Shown: positions 17,780-26,509 of the stretch, one piece after another
Layout: each line of letters starts with the position of its first letter
Numbering within the stretch: position 1 is the first letter of the stretch
Assembly: GCA_905478225.1 (NCBI GenBank)
Contig: CAJQHR010000037.1
Location: forward strand, 1 to 64,000
Source of the DNA: an uncultured Crocinitomix sp.
Lineage (GTDB): Bacteria > Bacteroidota > Bacteroidia > Flavobacteriales_D > Crocinitomicaceae
Reading direction: 5' to 3'
Length of the DNA stretch: 64,000 bases
The notes under the pieces: generated by a model
Seen by the model: only the letters and a program-made list of their open reading frames with translations
Database searches by the model: none
What the model was told of the DNA's origin: nothing
Translations under genes and position numbers: made by a program

Positions 17780-18616
17780 ATGGGGACTTCTTTTTATTTG
17801 AAAAAGTGTACTTATTTGACTGTGTTATGTATGGTTTTATTTGCTTGTAATAAGCATAAAGAAGAGCCGTATAAATTTTTTGTTGCGGGTCATACGTATG
17901 GATCACCTAGTGATTCAAGCGGGGGGTTACATCCGCCTTTTCTCGAAACATTGACGGAGTATAATTCATCCTTCCCATTAGAAAAAGGTTTTTTAACAGG
18001 TGATATCGTTAAATATCCATCAGTTGAAAAATGGGAGATGGTGGATGAAGAATTAGCCGATCTGGATATTGACGTTCGATTTGTTGCTGGAAATCATGAG
18101 TATAATGATTTAGAGTTGTTTGAGTCGCGCTATGGTAAAACGTTCAATTCTTTTGTCTTTAAAAACGACTTGTTTGTGGTTTTGGACGGAAATCTAAATA
18201 ATTGGAATATCAGTGGAGTGCAACTTACCTTTTTGAAAGAAGCCTTAGATAGTCATACAAACGCCGTGGAGAACGTCTTCATTTTTGTGCATCAAATTAT
18301 TTTTCATGACTATTTACCCGTTGCAGCCAATTCAGATGAAGGCAAAGGAAGTCCATTAACTTATGAAACTGAGGTGAAACCCTTACTCGAGAGTTTGGAT
18401 AACCCCGTTTATTTATTTGCTGGAGATATTGGCGCTTTTGATTGGGGACCTTCGCTTTATCACAATCAGGTAAACAATGTCACCTACATTGCCAGCGGAA
18501 TGGGTTCTGGTTTAGAGGATAATTTTCTAGTTGTTGAGGTAGACAGCCGAAAGAGAGTCAGCTTTACAGTCGTTTCCTTAAATGGGGAAGATTTAGGAGA
18601 GTTAGAATCCTATTAA
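17780..18616 (+). CDS. Calcineurin-like phosphoesterase lipoprotein
   Basis: A 278-residue lipoprotein starting at the ATG at 17780, eight bases after the M42 stop; the frame upstream overlaps that gene. Signal peptide ends VLFAC (Cys 23). The metallophosphoesterase fold is suggested by FLTGDI (D75), VAGNHEY (N105, H106), FVHQ and FAGDIG. The first metal motif, normally D-x-H, reads AGHTYG (36-41), so the usual Asp is Ala. This may be a subfamily trait rather than loss of function. Substrate unknown; the protein would act in the periplasm or at the outer membrane. Confidence 0.75.
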   Translation: MGTSFYLKKCTYLTVLCMVLFACNKHKEEPYKFFVAGHTYGSPSDSSGGLHPPFLETLTEYNSSFPLEKGFLTGDIVKYPSVEKWEMVDEELADLDIDVRFVAGNHEYNDLELFESRYGKTFNSFVFKNDLFVVLDGNLNNWNISGVQLTFLKEALDSHTNAVENVFIFVHQIIFHDYLPVAANSDEGKGSPLTYETEVKPLLESLDNPVYLFAGDIGAFDWGPSLYHNQVNNVTYIASGMGSGLEDNFLVVEVDSRKRVSFTVVSLNGEDLGELESY

Positions 18617-18624
18617 ACGATAAA

Positions 18625-18894
18625 TTAACCATAAGGAAAGGTCATCAAGGTTAAAACAATTATTCCAACGCCAATCATTGAAAAGAGTTCAGTTAGAAAA
18701 ACGTAAGTTGTTTTATGCAGCAGTAAGTAATAAAGTGCGGCGCATGTTAGTGAAGCTCCTAAGGTTATAGGAGCAACTAAAAGTGCCATTATTTGACTCG
18801 TGCCTTTCTGCATGGGTAGAATCAATGACATTAAATGGTAAAGTGCGCCTGAAAAGCAAAGAAGTATAAAGCGATATATCTCTCTTTTAGTCAT
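18625..18894 (-). CDS. Small membrane protein, unknown function
   Basis: An 89-residue protein that is almost entirely hydrophobic, with three probable membrane spans (FILLCFSGALYHLMSLIL, MALLVAPITLGASLTCAALY, LTELFSMIGVGIIVLTLM). It overlaps the end of the upstream gene by eight bases on the same strand, indicating translational coupling. No family recognised. Converges with the phosphoesterase gene, whose stop is eight bases away. Confidence 0.55.
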   Translation of the reverse strand: MTKREIYRFILLCFSGALYHLMSLILPMQKGTSQIMALLVAPITLGASLTCAALYYLLLHKTTYVFLTELFSMIGVGIIVLTLMTFPYG

Positions 18895-19393
18895 TTTTCA
18901 CTTCAAATTCATGCGTACACTTATTAAAAATGACGCCATGCTTTTTGTAGTTGACCTGACAAACGTGAGTTGTGTCAAAACTGCTGGATGTGTTCCGTTG
19001 CAGTTTTTTTGAGGATACGCCAAAAAAGGCCGAGTGGTGCAGGTCGTAGTATTTTGCATGTCCCGTTCCTGCAAATCCACGGCTCTCATAATAACGAATT
19101 TCATAGTTGTCTTTTTGCCATTCATCCTTTTGAATTGTTGTTCCTAAAAAACCGAAAAACGAGCCTGCTAGCAAAATGAGAATAAATGAAATGCCACTCG
19201 TAACCCCTGCACTAATCTTCACTGCGGTTGGTTTCAATTTGTGAAATGCCAAGTCCCACAAAAAAGCAATGAGTAAACCATACATGACATAATTGATAAT
19301 GGAATAGCTGAAGAAATACCCTTTGAGGCCTGTAAGCAACAGTAGAATTATGGCGCAATCAATAGAGATTTTAGAAGATTTGAACCCTTCCAA
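18887..19393 (-). CDS. Membrane protein with C-terminal soluble domain, possibly 5'-truncated
   Basis: A 168-residue protein with three or four membrane spans in the first 95 residues (SIDCAIILLLLTGLKGYFF, NYVMYGLLIAFLWDLAF, GISFILILLAGSFFGFL) and a soluble C-terminal part (about 95-168). Not recognised. The only start codon before the first span is a TTG at 19393, and there is no promoter-like sequence upstream; instead a decayed gene on the other strand begins at about 19350 and overlaps it. The true N-terminus may therefore have been lost in the rearrangement that joined the two. Overlaps the 18625-18894 gene by eight bases. Confidence 0.5.
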   Translation of the reverse strand: MEGFKSSKISIDCAIILLLLTGLKGYFFSYSIINYVMYGLLIAFLWDLAFHKLKPTAVKISAGVTSGISFILILLAGSFFGFLGTTIQKDEWQKDNYEIRYYESRGFAGTGHAKYYDLHHSAFFGVSSKKLQRNTSSSFDTTHVCQVNYKKHGVIFNKCTHEFEVKND

Positions 19394-19881
19394 ATTTGTG
19401 CTAAAAGATCATGAGTTTAACGCCCAATTGAATTTATCCATTTATTATTTTCAAATGGAGGCTTATAAAAAAGCCAACCAGTAATTAATAAAAATGGGGC
19501 GAACGGATAATTCGTTTGAAAAAAATATGGGGGGTAGAATGGCGCATTAAAAAGAATATGATTGATGTTATTTATCAATATGAATTGGGAAGAACTGAAA
19601 TAGCGCTTGATCGCATTTTATCGATAGAAAGAATTCATAAAAATTTATTGCGCACAAATCAGTACAGCAGGATATCCGTGTTTTTAGGACTTGTAAAACG
19701 CATCATTAAAAACCCGTTAATTGAAGATGAGGAGGAGTTTTTTAATCGTGTCGAATCACCTTTTGTTTGGATTGAAATGGAGCAAGAGGATTTACAAGCG
19801 GTGAGTTATTATGCATGGTTAAAATCAAAAATGACCAAACAAAAATTTTATGATGTGTTAAGAGAATTAATGCAAGCTTAA
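19350..19881 (+). pseudogene. Decayed 3' part of a TPR-like gene
   Basis: Three pieces read as one helical-repeat protein. The frame from ATG 19350 gives LNLSIYYFQMEAYKKANQ, then TAA at 19482, then in the same frame KMGRTDNSFEKNMG. At a run of six G (about 19529-19534) the frame changes, and VEWRIKKNMIDVIYQYELG and the rest follow to 19881. Removing one G restores the frame. The segment resembles, from memory, the C-terminal region of roughly 480-residue TPR-type proteins in Flavobacteriia, so most of the 5' part is missing. At least one nonsense change, one frameshift and a 5' truncation make a functional gene unlikely, although the last 108 codons (start 19558) form an intact frame. Confidence 0.65.
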
Positions 19882-19896
19882 ACTTCTAACAATAAA

Positions 19897-19926
19897 AATG
19901 GCGCCCATTAAGAACTAGGCGCCATT
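19897..19926. terminator. GGCGCC hairpin terminator, bidirectional
   Basis: AATGGCGCC (19897-19905) pairs with GGCGCCATT (19918-19926). On the minus strand it is followed by TTTTATTG and lies 20 bases beyond the stop of the large glycine-rich gene. The same stem recurs at 22148-22177. Confidence 0.8.
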
Positions 19927-19945
19927 AAAGAAAATTAAGTTCTTT

Positions 19946-22054
19946 TTATTTTTTTACAACTTTCATTGTATGCGTTGAATCATTTGATTTGATTATAACG
20001 AAATAGATCCCACGGGCCACATTCTCTAAAGAAATCACTTCTTTATTTGTTGCAGTTGATTGCAAAATTATTGCTCCATTCAGGTCAGTTAATTCGTAAA
20101 CGAATGTACCTTCAAATTCAACAGTTATCAAAGCATTTGTTGGGTTAGGATAGATGTTCAATCCAACCTCATTCAACTCATCAATTCCAACTTGAGAACC
20201 TACAGTGATTTCAATTGTAGTTGTACAACCGTTATCATCCATTACAACAACAGTATACGTTCCAGCAGTTAAACCTGTTAAATCTTCCGTGTCATCAAAA
20301 TCTCCAGTTCCATCATTGTCCCAATCGAATGTATAAGGTGCAACTCCACCAGCAACACTAATATCAATTGCTCCTTCATCTCCACCAAGGTCATCAGCAG
20401 TTACAAAAGTCACTTCAATTTCGTCTGTCACTTCAACCTCAACAGTAGCAATGTTTTCACAACCGTTATCATCTGTACCAATTACAGTGAATGTAACAAT
20501 ACCTTCAGTGTCCATAACTGCAGGTTCACCATCAGTTACGCCCATATCCCATTCATAATCTGTTGCACCGCTACCTGTAAAAGTAACTTCGTATCCGAAG
20601 CAAATTTCAGTTTCAGAGGCAGAAGCTGTTACTTCTGGTAATTCATGAACAGTGATTTCAATTTCATCTGTGTTTTCACAGCCATTGTCATCAGTTCCTG
20701 TTACGGTATAAGTTTCAGTGCCTACTTCAGGCGCAAATGCTTCGCCATCCGTTACGCCCATATCCCAGTCATAATCTTCGGCTCCTTCACCAGTTAAGGT
20801 TACTTCGTCACCGTCGCAAATTTCTTCACTATCAGCAGTTGCCTCAACAACAGGTAATTCATAAACTGTTATTTCAACCTCATCCGTGTTTTCACAGCCA
20901 TTATCATCTGTTCCAGTTACTGTAAATACTCCAGATTCTTCTATTGCGATAGCTTCGCCATCAGTGACGCCCACATCCCATTCATAGGTTGTTGCTCCAT
21001 CACCAGTAAAGGTCACTTCATCACCTTCACAAATTTCTTCATCAGATGCGCTTGCTGTCACTACAGGTAGTTCATAAACAACAATCTCTATGGTAAATCC
21101 ACAGTCTTCATCAGCATCACTTGTAGCAGTGTATTCAGTTGTTCCAACTGGTGGTTCAAACTCTTCGCCATCTGTTACACCACCAGTCCATTCAATTGAT
21201 CCGCCTGATTCAGAAGTGGCGTCTAAAATGATAAGATCACCTCTGCATAATTCTAAATCGACTTCCGCTAATTCCAGTGGTGTACATAAAACTGTGATGA
21301 TAATTTGTCCATCACCTGATCTAATTCCAGTTGTTGTTTCAGCGTCTGTTACGCCGTCAATGCATGAGGAACCACCACCGGAACCGGCTTGACCAGCACC
21401 AGAACCACCGCCGTACCAACCGCCACCGCCGCCAGCATTATGATAATCTCCAGGACCTCCGCCGGAACCAAAAGTACCAGAAGTTGCCGCTCCGTAGCAA
21501 CAGCCTGCTGCTCCGCCAGCGACTTGAGTTCCACCACTGCCTGCTGTAAATCCACCACCACTGCTGCCCATATCACCTGTCAGTCCGCCACCGTGTCCAC
21601 CAGGATTTCCATATGAGCCAAATGCGCCTCCTCCTCCGCCTCCTCCAACAATTTCACGATCTGATAAGGTATATGCGCCTGTTCGAACATCAGATGCTCC
21701 ACCACCGGCGCACCCATAATTCGTTCCTGCTTGTCCGCCTCCATTGTATCCACCAGGACCAAAAGCATCTCCTTCACCGCCAACATAAACTTGAAGTATT
21801 TGTCCCGGAGTTACAGCTAGATTACCTATGGCATATCCACCAAGTCCTCCTGTTGCTGGAACTCCATCAAGTCCAGTTGCGCTCCCGCCTTGCGCTCCCC
21901 ATGCTTCTAGTTGAATTGAGGTGACACCGATTGGAACCGTATAGGTTTGCAATCCTCCAGTATATGAGAAAGTTGTTGCTTGAGACCAAGCTTGTGTTAG
22001 TCCGAAACCGGAGAGTAAAACGGATAGTAGACTGAATTGTAAAATTTGTTTCAT
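19946..22054 (-). CDS. Secreted glycine-rich/Ig-like/SprB-repeat protein with T9SS sorting domain (paralogue 1)
   Basis: A 702-residue predicted surface protein. Signal peptide 1-25 (MKQILQFSLL to AWSQ). Residues about 26-255 form a glycine-rich domain of the ALK/LTK-type (Pfam Gly_rich style: FSYTGGLQTY, GGYNGGGQAGTNYGCAGGGA, IVGGGGGGG, ending GDGQIIITVLC). Four Ig-like modules of about 72 residues follow (about 258-545), each with EIC-GDEVTF, YEWDMGVTDGE and TGTDDNGCEN. One SprB-type repeat (about 550-617: GGVAPYTFDWDNDGTGDFDD) and a type A T9SS sorting domain (about 628-702: LNIYPNPTNALITVEFEG to MKVVKK) complete it. Probable role is adhesion or surface matrix, by analogy with SprB; not proven. 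Tandem paralogue at 22196. Confidence 0.85.
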   Translation of the reverse strand: MKQILQFSLLSVLLSGFGLTQAWSQATTFSYTGGLQTYTVPIGVTSIQLEAWGAQGGSATGLDGVPATGGLGGYAIGNLAVTPGQILQVYVGGEGDAFGPGGYNGGGQAGTNYGCAGGGASDVRTGAYTLSDREIVGGGGGGGAFGSYGNPGGHGGGLTGDMGSSGGGFTAGSGGTQVAGGAAGCCYGAATSGTFGSGGGPGDYHNAGGGGGWYGGGSGAGQAGSGGGSSCIDGVTDAETTTGIRSGDGQIIITVLCTPLELAEVDLELCRGDLIILDATSESGGSIEWTGGVTDGEEFEPPVGTTEYTATSDADEDCGFTIEIVVYELPVVTASASDEEICEGDEVTFTGDGATTYEWDVGVTDGEAIAIEESGVFTVTGTDDNGCENTDEVEITVYELPVVEATADSEEICDGDEVTLTGEGAEDYDWDMGVTDGEAFAPEVGTETYTVTGTDDNGCENTDEIEITVHELPEVTASASETEICFGYEVTFTGSGATDYEWDMGVTDGEPAVMDTEGIVTFTVIGTDDNGCENIATVEVEVTDEIEVTFVTADDLGGDEGAIDISVAGGVAPYTFDWDNDGTGDFDDTEDLTGLTAGTYTVVVMDDNGCTTTIEITVGSQVGIDELNEVGLNIYPNPTNALITVEFEGTFVYELTDLNGAIILQSTATNKEVISLENVARGIYFVIIKSNDSTHTMKVVKK
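20440..21090 (-). repeat. Tandem repeats of about 216 bases encoding Ig-like modules
   Basis: Within paralogue 1 the same sequence recurs about every 216-219 bases, for example the TTTTCACAGCCATTATCATC-type segment near 20455, 20674 and 20889. These are the consecutive modules of the coding sequence. The neighbouring paralogue has one module fewer, consistent with gain or loss by recombination. Confidence 0.6.
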
Positions 22055-22076
22055 TTTTCTAAATTAAGTTAGTACT

Positions 22077-22084
22077 CAAAAATA
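22077..22084 (-). promoter_or_regulatory. -7 promoter element TATTTTTG (minus strand)
   Basis: Exact TAnnTTTG match on the minus strand, 22 bases before the ATG at 22054. It indicates that paralogue 1 has its own promoter after the terminator of paralogue 2. Confidence 0.5.
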
Positions 22085-22147
22085 GGTGTTTAATATTAGC
22101 TTATAAAGGGTTGATTAAGGTAATTTGAGTTTTCTTTTGATTTAAAA

Positions 22148-22177
22148 AATGGCGCCTAATTATTATTAAGCGCCATT
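22148..22177 (-). terminator. GGCGCC hairpin terminator of paralogue 2
   Basis: AATGGCGC (22148-22155) pairs with GCGCCATT (22170-22177); on the minus strand TTTTTTAAA follows. Nearly the same hairpin as at 19897, so the gene and its terminator were probably duplicated together. Confidence 0.8.
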
Positions 22178-22195
22178 CCAGAAAATTAAATTTTC

Positions 22196-24094
22196 TTATT
22201 TTTTTACGACTTTCACAGTTTGAGTTGTGTCGTTTGATTTGATCCTTACGAAATAAACACCACGCGCCAGATTTTCTAAAGAAATCACTTCTTTATCTGT
22301 TGCAGTTGATTGCAGAATTATCGCACCATTCAGGTTGGTCAACTCGTAATTGAATATTCCTTCAAATTCAATTGTAACAAATACCTTTGTTGGATTCGGA
22401 TAGATGTTCAGCGCAAGCGCATTGAGTTCGCCAATTCCAACTTGACTTCCAACGGTCGCAGTCGCAGTTGCTGAACAACCAGCATCACAAATCACTTCAA
22501 CTATATAGTCTCCACCTGTTAACCCGGTTAAATCTTCATCATCATCAAAGTCTCCTGTTCCGTCGTTATCCCAGTCAAATGTATATGGTGTGCTACCACC
22601 GGTTACAGTAATATCAATTTCGCCATCACTTCCTAAAATTTCTTCAATCACAGTATAAGTCACTTCTAACGTTTCGTATACTGTAAGGTCAACCGTTGCT
22701 TCATTTATACAACCGTTATCGTCCGTTCCAAGAACTGTATAGGTTGTTGTTCCTGTCGCATCAGGTGAAAAAGCAACTCCATCCTCCTCTTCGGGATCCC
22801 ATTCATAGGTCGCTGCGCCTTCACCATTTAATGTGACACTTTCTCCTACACAGATCTCATCATCACTGATCGTTGCGTCAACTTCCGGCAAATCATAAAC
22901 ACTCACATCTACTTCAGCAACGTTTTGGCATCCATCATCATCTGTTCCGATAACGGTATATGTGAATTCTCCTGCATCTGGTGTATAGGGTTCACCATCT
23001 TCAATTTCTAATGGAAACCATTCATAATCGTCAGCTCCGCCACCTGTTAATTCAATTGATTCTCCAATACAGATTTCATCATCAGATACACTTGCTGTTA
23101 CGTCTGGTAACTCGAACACTTCAATTTCAATTGAAATTCCACAATCTCCATCAGCATCACTTGTAGCAGTATAGGTTGTCGTTCCAACTGGTGGTTCAAA
23201 AGCTTCGCCATCAGTAACTCCGCCATCCCAAGAAATATCTCCGTCAAATTCAGATATTGCATCTAAAATAATCTCATCACCAAAGCATATTACCGGTGCA
23301 ACTGGCTCTAAACTCAATGGTGTACAAAGTACAGTGATAATAATTTCACCATTTCCTAGTTGAACACCTTGTTCGTGAACAACATCTATAGCATCACCAT
23401 CTGTGTAGCTACTTCCGCCACCAGCACCTTCAAAACATCCAGAACCACCACCGTAGTAACCACCACCACCACCAGTTCCATAACTTCCAGCGTTCGGCCC
23501 ACCATTTCCAAGTGTTCCATTAGTGTTACCACCACAAGATCCATGACCAGTTGGTCCAGCTATTCCACCAGCAACTTGACTTCCACCGCCGCCAGTATAT
23601 TGACAGTCTGAACATGAGTAAAGACATCCGCTTTCTCCAATGAGACCGCCTCCATGTCCACCTTCAGCAGTCCATGTTCCGCAGTTACTTCCAGAACCAC
23701 CTCCACCACCGGCAACGATAATTCGGTTAGCTAATGCAGTTCCACCTTGACGAACGTCAGAGGCTCCACCTCCACCACCGTAAGTGGCATTTCCTCCTGG
23801 AGCTCCTCCGCCATTATATCCTCCAGATGTTGCAGTTCCAGTTCCACCTACATAAATATTGAGTGTTTCACCAGGTGTAACAGCTAATTCGGCTTGACAG
23901 CGTCCACCTTGGCCAAGGTCTCCATAACCAGCTGCGCCGTACAATTCCATTTCTAATGATATGACCCCTGCAGGTACAACATAAGTTTGCATTCCGCCTG
24001 TATAGCTAAATGTTGTGACCTGACTCCAGGTGTTTGAGAGCCCAAAGCCTAAGAATAGCACAAAAACTAAACTCCATTGTAAAATTTGTTTCAT
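22196..24094 (-). CDS. Secreted glycine-rich/Ig-like/SprB-repeat protein with T9SS sorting domain (paralogue 2)
   Basis: A 632-residue paralogue of the downstream gene. The ATG at 24094 starts the signal peptide MKQILQWSLVFVLFLGFGL; the longer frame to 24148 adds a polar extension with no role. Order of parts: glycine-rich domain (about 26-255, GGYNGGGAPGGNATYGGGGG), three Ig-like modules (CFGDEIILDA, EICIGESIELTGG, EICVGESVTLNGE), one SprB-type repeat (GGSTPYTFDWDNDGTGDFDD) and a T9SS type A sorting domain (LNIYPNPTKVFVTIEFEG) whose last 50 residues are almost the same as in paralogue 1. Paralogue 1 has four Ig-like modules, so the two differ by one module. Likely surface adhesin or matrix protein; inferred only. 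Confidence 0.85.
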   Translation of the reverse strand: MKQILQWSLVFVLFLGFGLSNTWSQVTTFSYTGGMQTYVVPAGVISLEMELYGAAGYGDLGQGGRCQAELAVTPGETLNIYVGGTGTATSGGYNGGGAPGGNATYGGGGGASDVRQGGTALANRIIVAGGGGGSGSNCGTWTAEGGHGGGLIGESGCLYSCSDCQYTGGGGSQVAGGIAGPTGHGSCGGNTNGTLGNGGPNAGSYGTGGGGGYYGGGSGCFEGAGGGSSYTDGDAIDVVHEQGVQLGNGEIIITVLCTPLSLEPVAPVICFGDEIILDAISEFDGDISWDGGVTDGEAFEPPVGTTTYTATSDADGDCGISIEIEVFELPDVTASVSDDEICIGESIELTGGGADDYEWFPLEIEDGEPYTPDAGEFTYTVIGTDDDGCQNVAEVDVSVYDLPEVDATISDDEICVGESVTLNGEGAATYEWDPEEEDGVAFSPDATGTTTYTVLGTDDNGCINEATVDLTVYETLEVTYTVIEEILGSDGEIDITVTGGSTPYTFDWDNDGTGDFDDDEDLTGLTGGDYIVEVICDAGCSATATATVGSQVGIGELNALALNIYPNPTKVFVTIEFEGIFNYELTNLNGAIILQSTATDKEVISLENLARGVYFVRIKSNDTTQTVKVVKK

Positions 24095-24402
24095 AATTCG
24101 TTGTTTAAATTTATAATAATGAAATATAGTTATATTTTTCCAATTCAATTGATTTACAGGGGAATAAAGACTAATTTATTTATTAGTAATGGCCTACGTT
24201 CTAGTCTAGATGAACGCGAAAAATACAATGAATCAGCGACAGCTAATGATTTATTACAAGTCTATTGTTCATAGTTTCAACCCAAGTTTCGTTTTTATTT
24301 ACTTAAAAAAAGTTAATTTCATTGAACACAATACAATTTTAAACGTTATCAATCTACCAAGGAAACGCAGGAATGCGTAAATTTGTAATACAATTAGCTC
24401 GT
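24095..24402. other. AT-rich divergent spacer upstream of dxs
   Basis: About 310 bases between paralogue 2 (minus) and dxs (plus). The only element recognised is the -7 sequence for dxs at 24378-24385. A minus-strand open frame at 24299-24562 overlaps the dxs start and has no protein-like character. Confidence 0.5.
24378..24385 (+). promoter_or_regulatory. -7 promoter element TAAATTTG upstream of dxs
   Basis: Exact TAnnTTTG match 17 bases before the ATG at 24403. Because it lies after the alternative in-frame ATG at 24373, it supports 24403 as the real start. Confidence 0.55.
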
Positions 24403-26346
24403 ATGTCACAATATACCGCCGGAGATTTCCTAAACCAAATAGAGTTTCCGAATGATTTAAGAAAGAAGTTTGAGTTAGATCAACTTCCACAAGTAGCAGA
24501 TGAATTGCGTCAATACATTGTTGATGTAATCTCAGAAATTGGTAATTCCCATTTCGGCGCAAGCCTGGGTGTTGTTGAATTGACTGTTGCCCTGCATTAT
24601 GCTTTTAACACGCCTGTTGATCAATTGGTCTGGGATGTTGGTCATCAAGCTTATGGACACAAAATATTAACTGGCCGCCGTGCTAATTTTCACACTAATA
24701 GAATTAAAGGAGGAATTAGTGGTTTTCCAAAAAGGAGCGAAAGTGAATATGATACTTTTGGTGTAGGACATTCTTCTACATCTATTTCTGGAGCCTTGGG
24801 TATGGCAATCGCCAGCGAATATAAAAAAGAAGACAAACAACATATTGCTGTAATAGGTGATGGATCAATGACAGCTGGTTTAGCTTTTGAAGGACTAAAT
24901 CATGGTGGATCTGCCAGTACAAATCTTTTAGTAGTGCTGAATGATAATTGCATGTCAATTGATCCGAATGTTGGTGCATTAAGAGAATATTTAACTGACA
25001 TTACAACTTCGCATACTTATAATAAAGTAAAAGACGAAGTATGGGGATTGTTAGGGAAAATTTCAAAATTTGGTCCAAATGCGCAAGCGATTGCGTCAAA
25101 AATCAGCAACTCTTTAAAAGGCTCTCTTTTAAATGAAAGTAATTATTTCGAATCACTAAATTTTAGATATTTTGGACCAGTTGATGGGCATGATACAATA
25201 GGTTTGGTAAAAATAATGCAGGATTTAAAAGATATACCTGGGCCAAAAATTTTACATGTATTAACCACAAAAGGCAAAGGATATCAACCTGCAGAAGATG
25301 GAAATGCCACACAATGGCATGCACCTGGAGTATTCAATAAAGAAACTGGTGAGATTGTAAAGGTGATTCCAACCTCTCCGCAAGCACCAAAATTTCAAGA
25401 AGTTTTTGGGCACACAATTGTTGAGTTGGCGGAAAAAAATGATAAAATAATGGGGGTGACTCCAGCTATGCCTTCAGGTTGCTCTTTAAATATCATGATG
25501 AAAGCAATGCCTGATCGCGCATTTGATGTGGGAATTGCTGAACAACATGCTGTAACAGTTTCTGCCGGAATGGCGACACAAGGTTTGGTGCCGTTTTGTA
25601 ATATTTATTCTTCATTTATGCAACGGGCATATGATCAAGTGATTCATGATGTGGCCTTGCAAAATTTAAACGTTGTGTTTTGTTTAGATAGAGGTGGGGT
25701 AGTTGGAGCTGATGGCGCAACACACCACGGAGCATATGACTTGGCTTATATGCGTTGCATTCCTAATATGGTGGTTTCATCACCAATGAATGAGTCGGAA
25801 TTAAGAAACTTGATGCACACTGCCCAATTAGAGGATCAAGGACCTTTTTCTATACGATACCCAAGAGGGAAAGGCGTTATGCCAAAATGGAAGACCCCTT
25901 TGAAGGAAATTAAAGTGGGCACAGGAAGAAAGGTGAAAAACGGAAGTGACTTAGCTTTTTTAACGATTGGACCAATTGGAAATAAAACCACCGAAGCCAT
26001 TGCTGAATTAAAGGCGAAAGGTATTTCAGCGGCGCATTACGATATGCGATTCATAAAACCATTAGATGAATTAATTTTGCACGAAGTGTTTTCTAAATTT
26101 GACAAAGTAATTACTGTTGAAGATGGTTGTTTAATGGGCGGTTTAGGATCTGCAGTCCTTGAGTTTATGGGGGATCATAATTACACGGCTAAAGTTGTGC
26201 GTTTAGGGATACCAGATAAATTTGTTCACCACGGTACACAGGACGAGCTTTACAAGGAGTGTTTTTATGATAAGGATGCCATGGTGAAATCTGCGGATAG
26301 TTTGATGCAAGGCATTATTCTTAAGGCATCTGCAATGGTTGGGTAA
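24403..26346 (+). CDS. dxs: 1-deoxy-D-xylulose-5-phosphate synthase
   Basis: A 647-residue thiamine-diphosphate enzyme that joins pyruvate and glyceraldehyde 3-phosphate in the first step of the MEP isoprenoid pathway. The TPP-binding motif is GDGSMTAGLAFEGLNHGG followed by NDN; other hallmarks are HFGASLGVVELTVALHY, WDVGHQAYGHKILTGRR, the catalytic Glu in GIAEQHAVT and DRGGVVGADGATHHGAYDL. The start at 24403 (MSQYTAGDFLNQIEFPNDLR) fits the family N-terminus better than the ATG at 24373, which would overlap the promoter element. Single gene, with a terminator at 26395. Confidence 0.95.
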   Translation: MSQYTAGDFLNQIEFPNDLRKKFELDQLPQVADELRQYIVDVISEIGNSHFGASLGVVELTVALHYAFNTPVDQLVWDVGHQAYGHKILTGRRANFHTNRIKGGISGFPKRSESEYDTFGVGHSSTSISGALGMAIASEYKKEDKQHIAVIGDGSMTAGLAFEGLNHGGSASTNLLVVLNDNCMSIDPNVGALREYLTDITTSHTYNKVKDEVWGLLGKISKFGPNAQAIASKISNSLKGSLLNESNYFESLNFRYFGPVDGHDTIGLVKIMQDLKDIPGPKILHVLTTKGKGYQPAEDGNATQWHAPGVFNKETGEIVKVIPTSPQAPKFQEVFGHTIVELAEKNDKIMGVTPAMPSGCSLNIMMKAMPDRAFDVGIAEQHAVTVSAGMATQGLVPFCNIYSSFMQRAYDQVIHDVALQNLNVVFCLDRGGVVGADGATHHGAYDLAYMRCIPNMVVSSPMNESELRNLMHTAQLEDQGPFSIRYPRGKGVMPKWKTPLKEIKVGTGRKVKNGSDLAFLTIGPIGNKTTEAIAELKAKGISAAHYDMRFIKPLDELILHEVFSKFDKVITVEDGCLMGGLGSAVLEFMGDHNYTAKVVRLGIPDKFVHHGTQDELYKECFYDKDAMVKSADSLMQGIILKASAMVG

Positions 26347-26394
26347 AAACATTGCCTATTGATCGAATTGTTATCAAAAAGTTAATGGCATAAA

Positions 26395-26431
26395 AAAACC
26401 CAGTCTAGACATTTCGTCAGAACTGGGTTTT
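26395..26431. terminator. Rho-independent terminator after dxs, bidirectional
   Basis: AAAACCCAGT (26395-26404) pairs with ACTGGGTTTT (26422-26431), flanked by A and T runs on either side. It lies between dxs and the convergent broken lipoprotein gene. Confidence 0.85.
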
Positions 26432-26509
26432 AGTATTATTTAGTTTGAAATTATTTTAAAGCTTCAAGTTCTCATTTTACAGCATTCTCTATTAATTTAA
26501 CTCTTTCAT

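Noticed and set aside
20737-21924. Plus-strand open frames (20737-20925, 21090-21392, 21331-21549, 21389-21616, 21613-21924)
   Set aside because: They are antisense shadows of the glycine-rich coding sequence with low-complexity products rich in His/Leu or Ser/Thr.
19897-22177. GGCGCC hairpins as mobile REP-like elements
   Set aside because: Both copies are placed just past stop codons and followed by T runs, which fits terminators duplicated with their genes.
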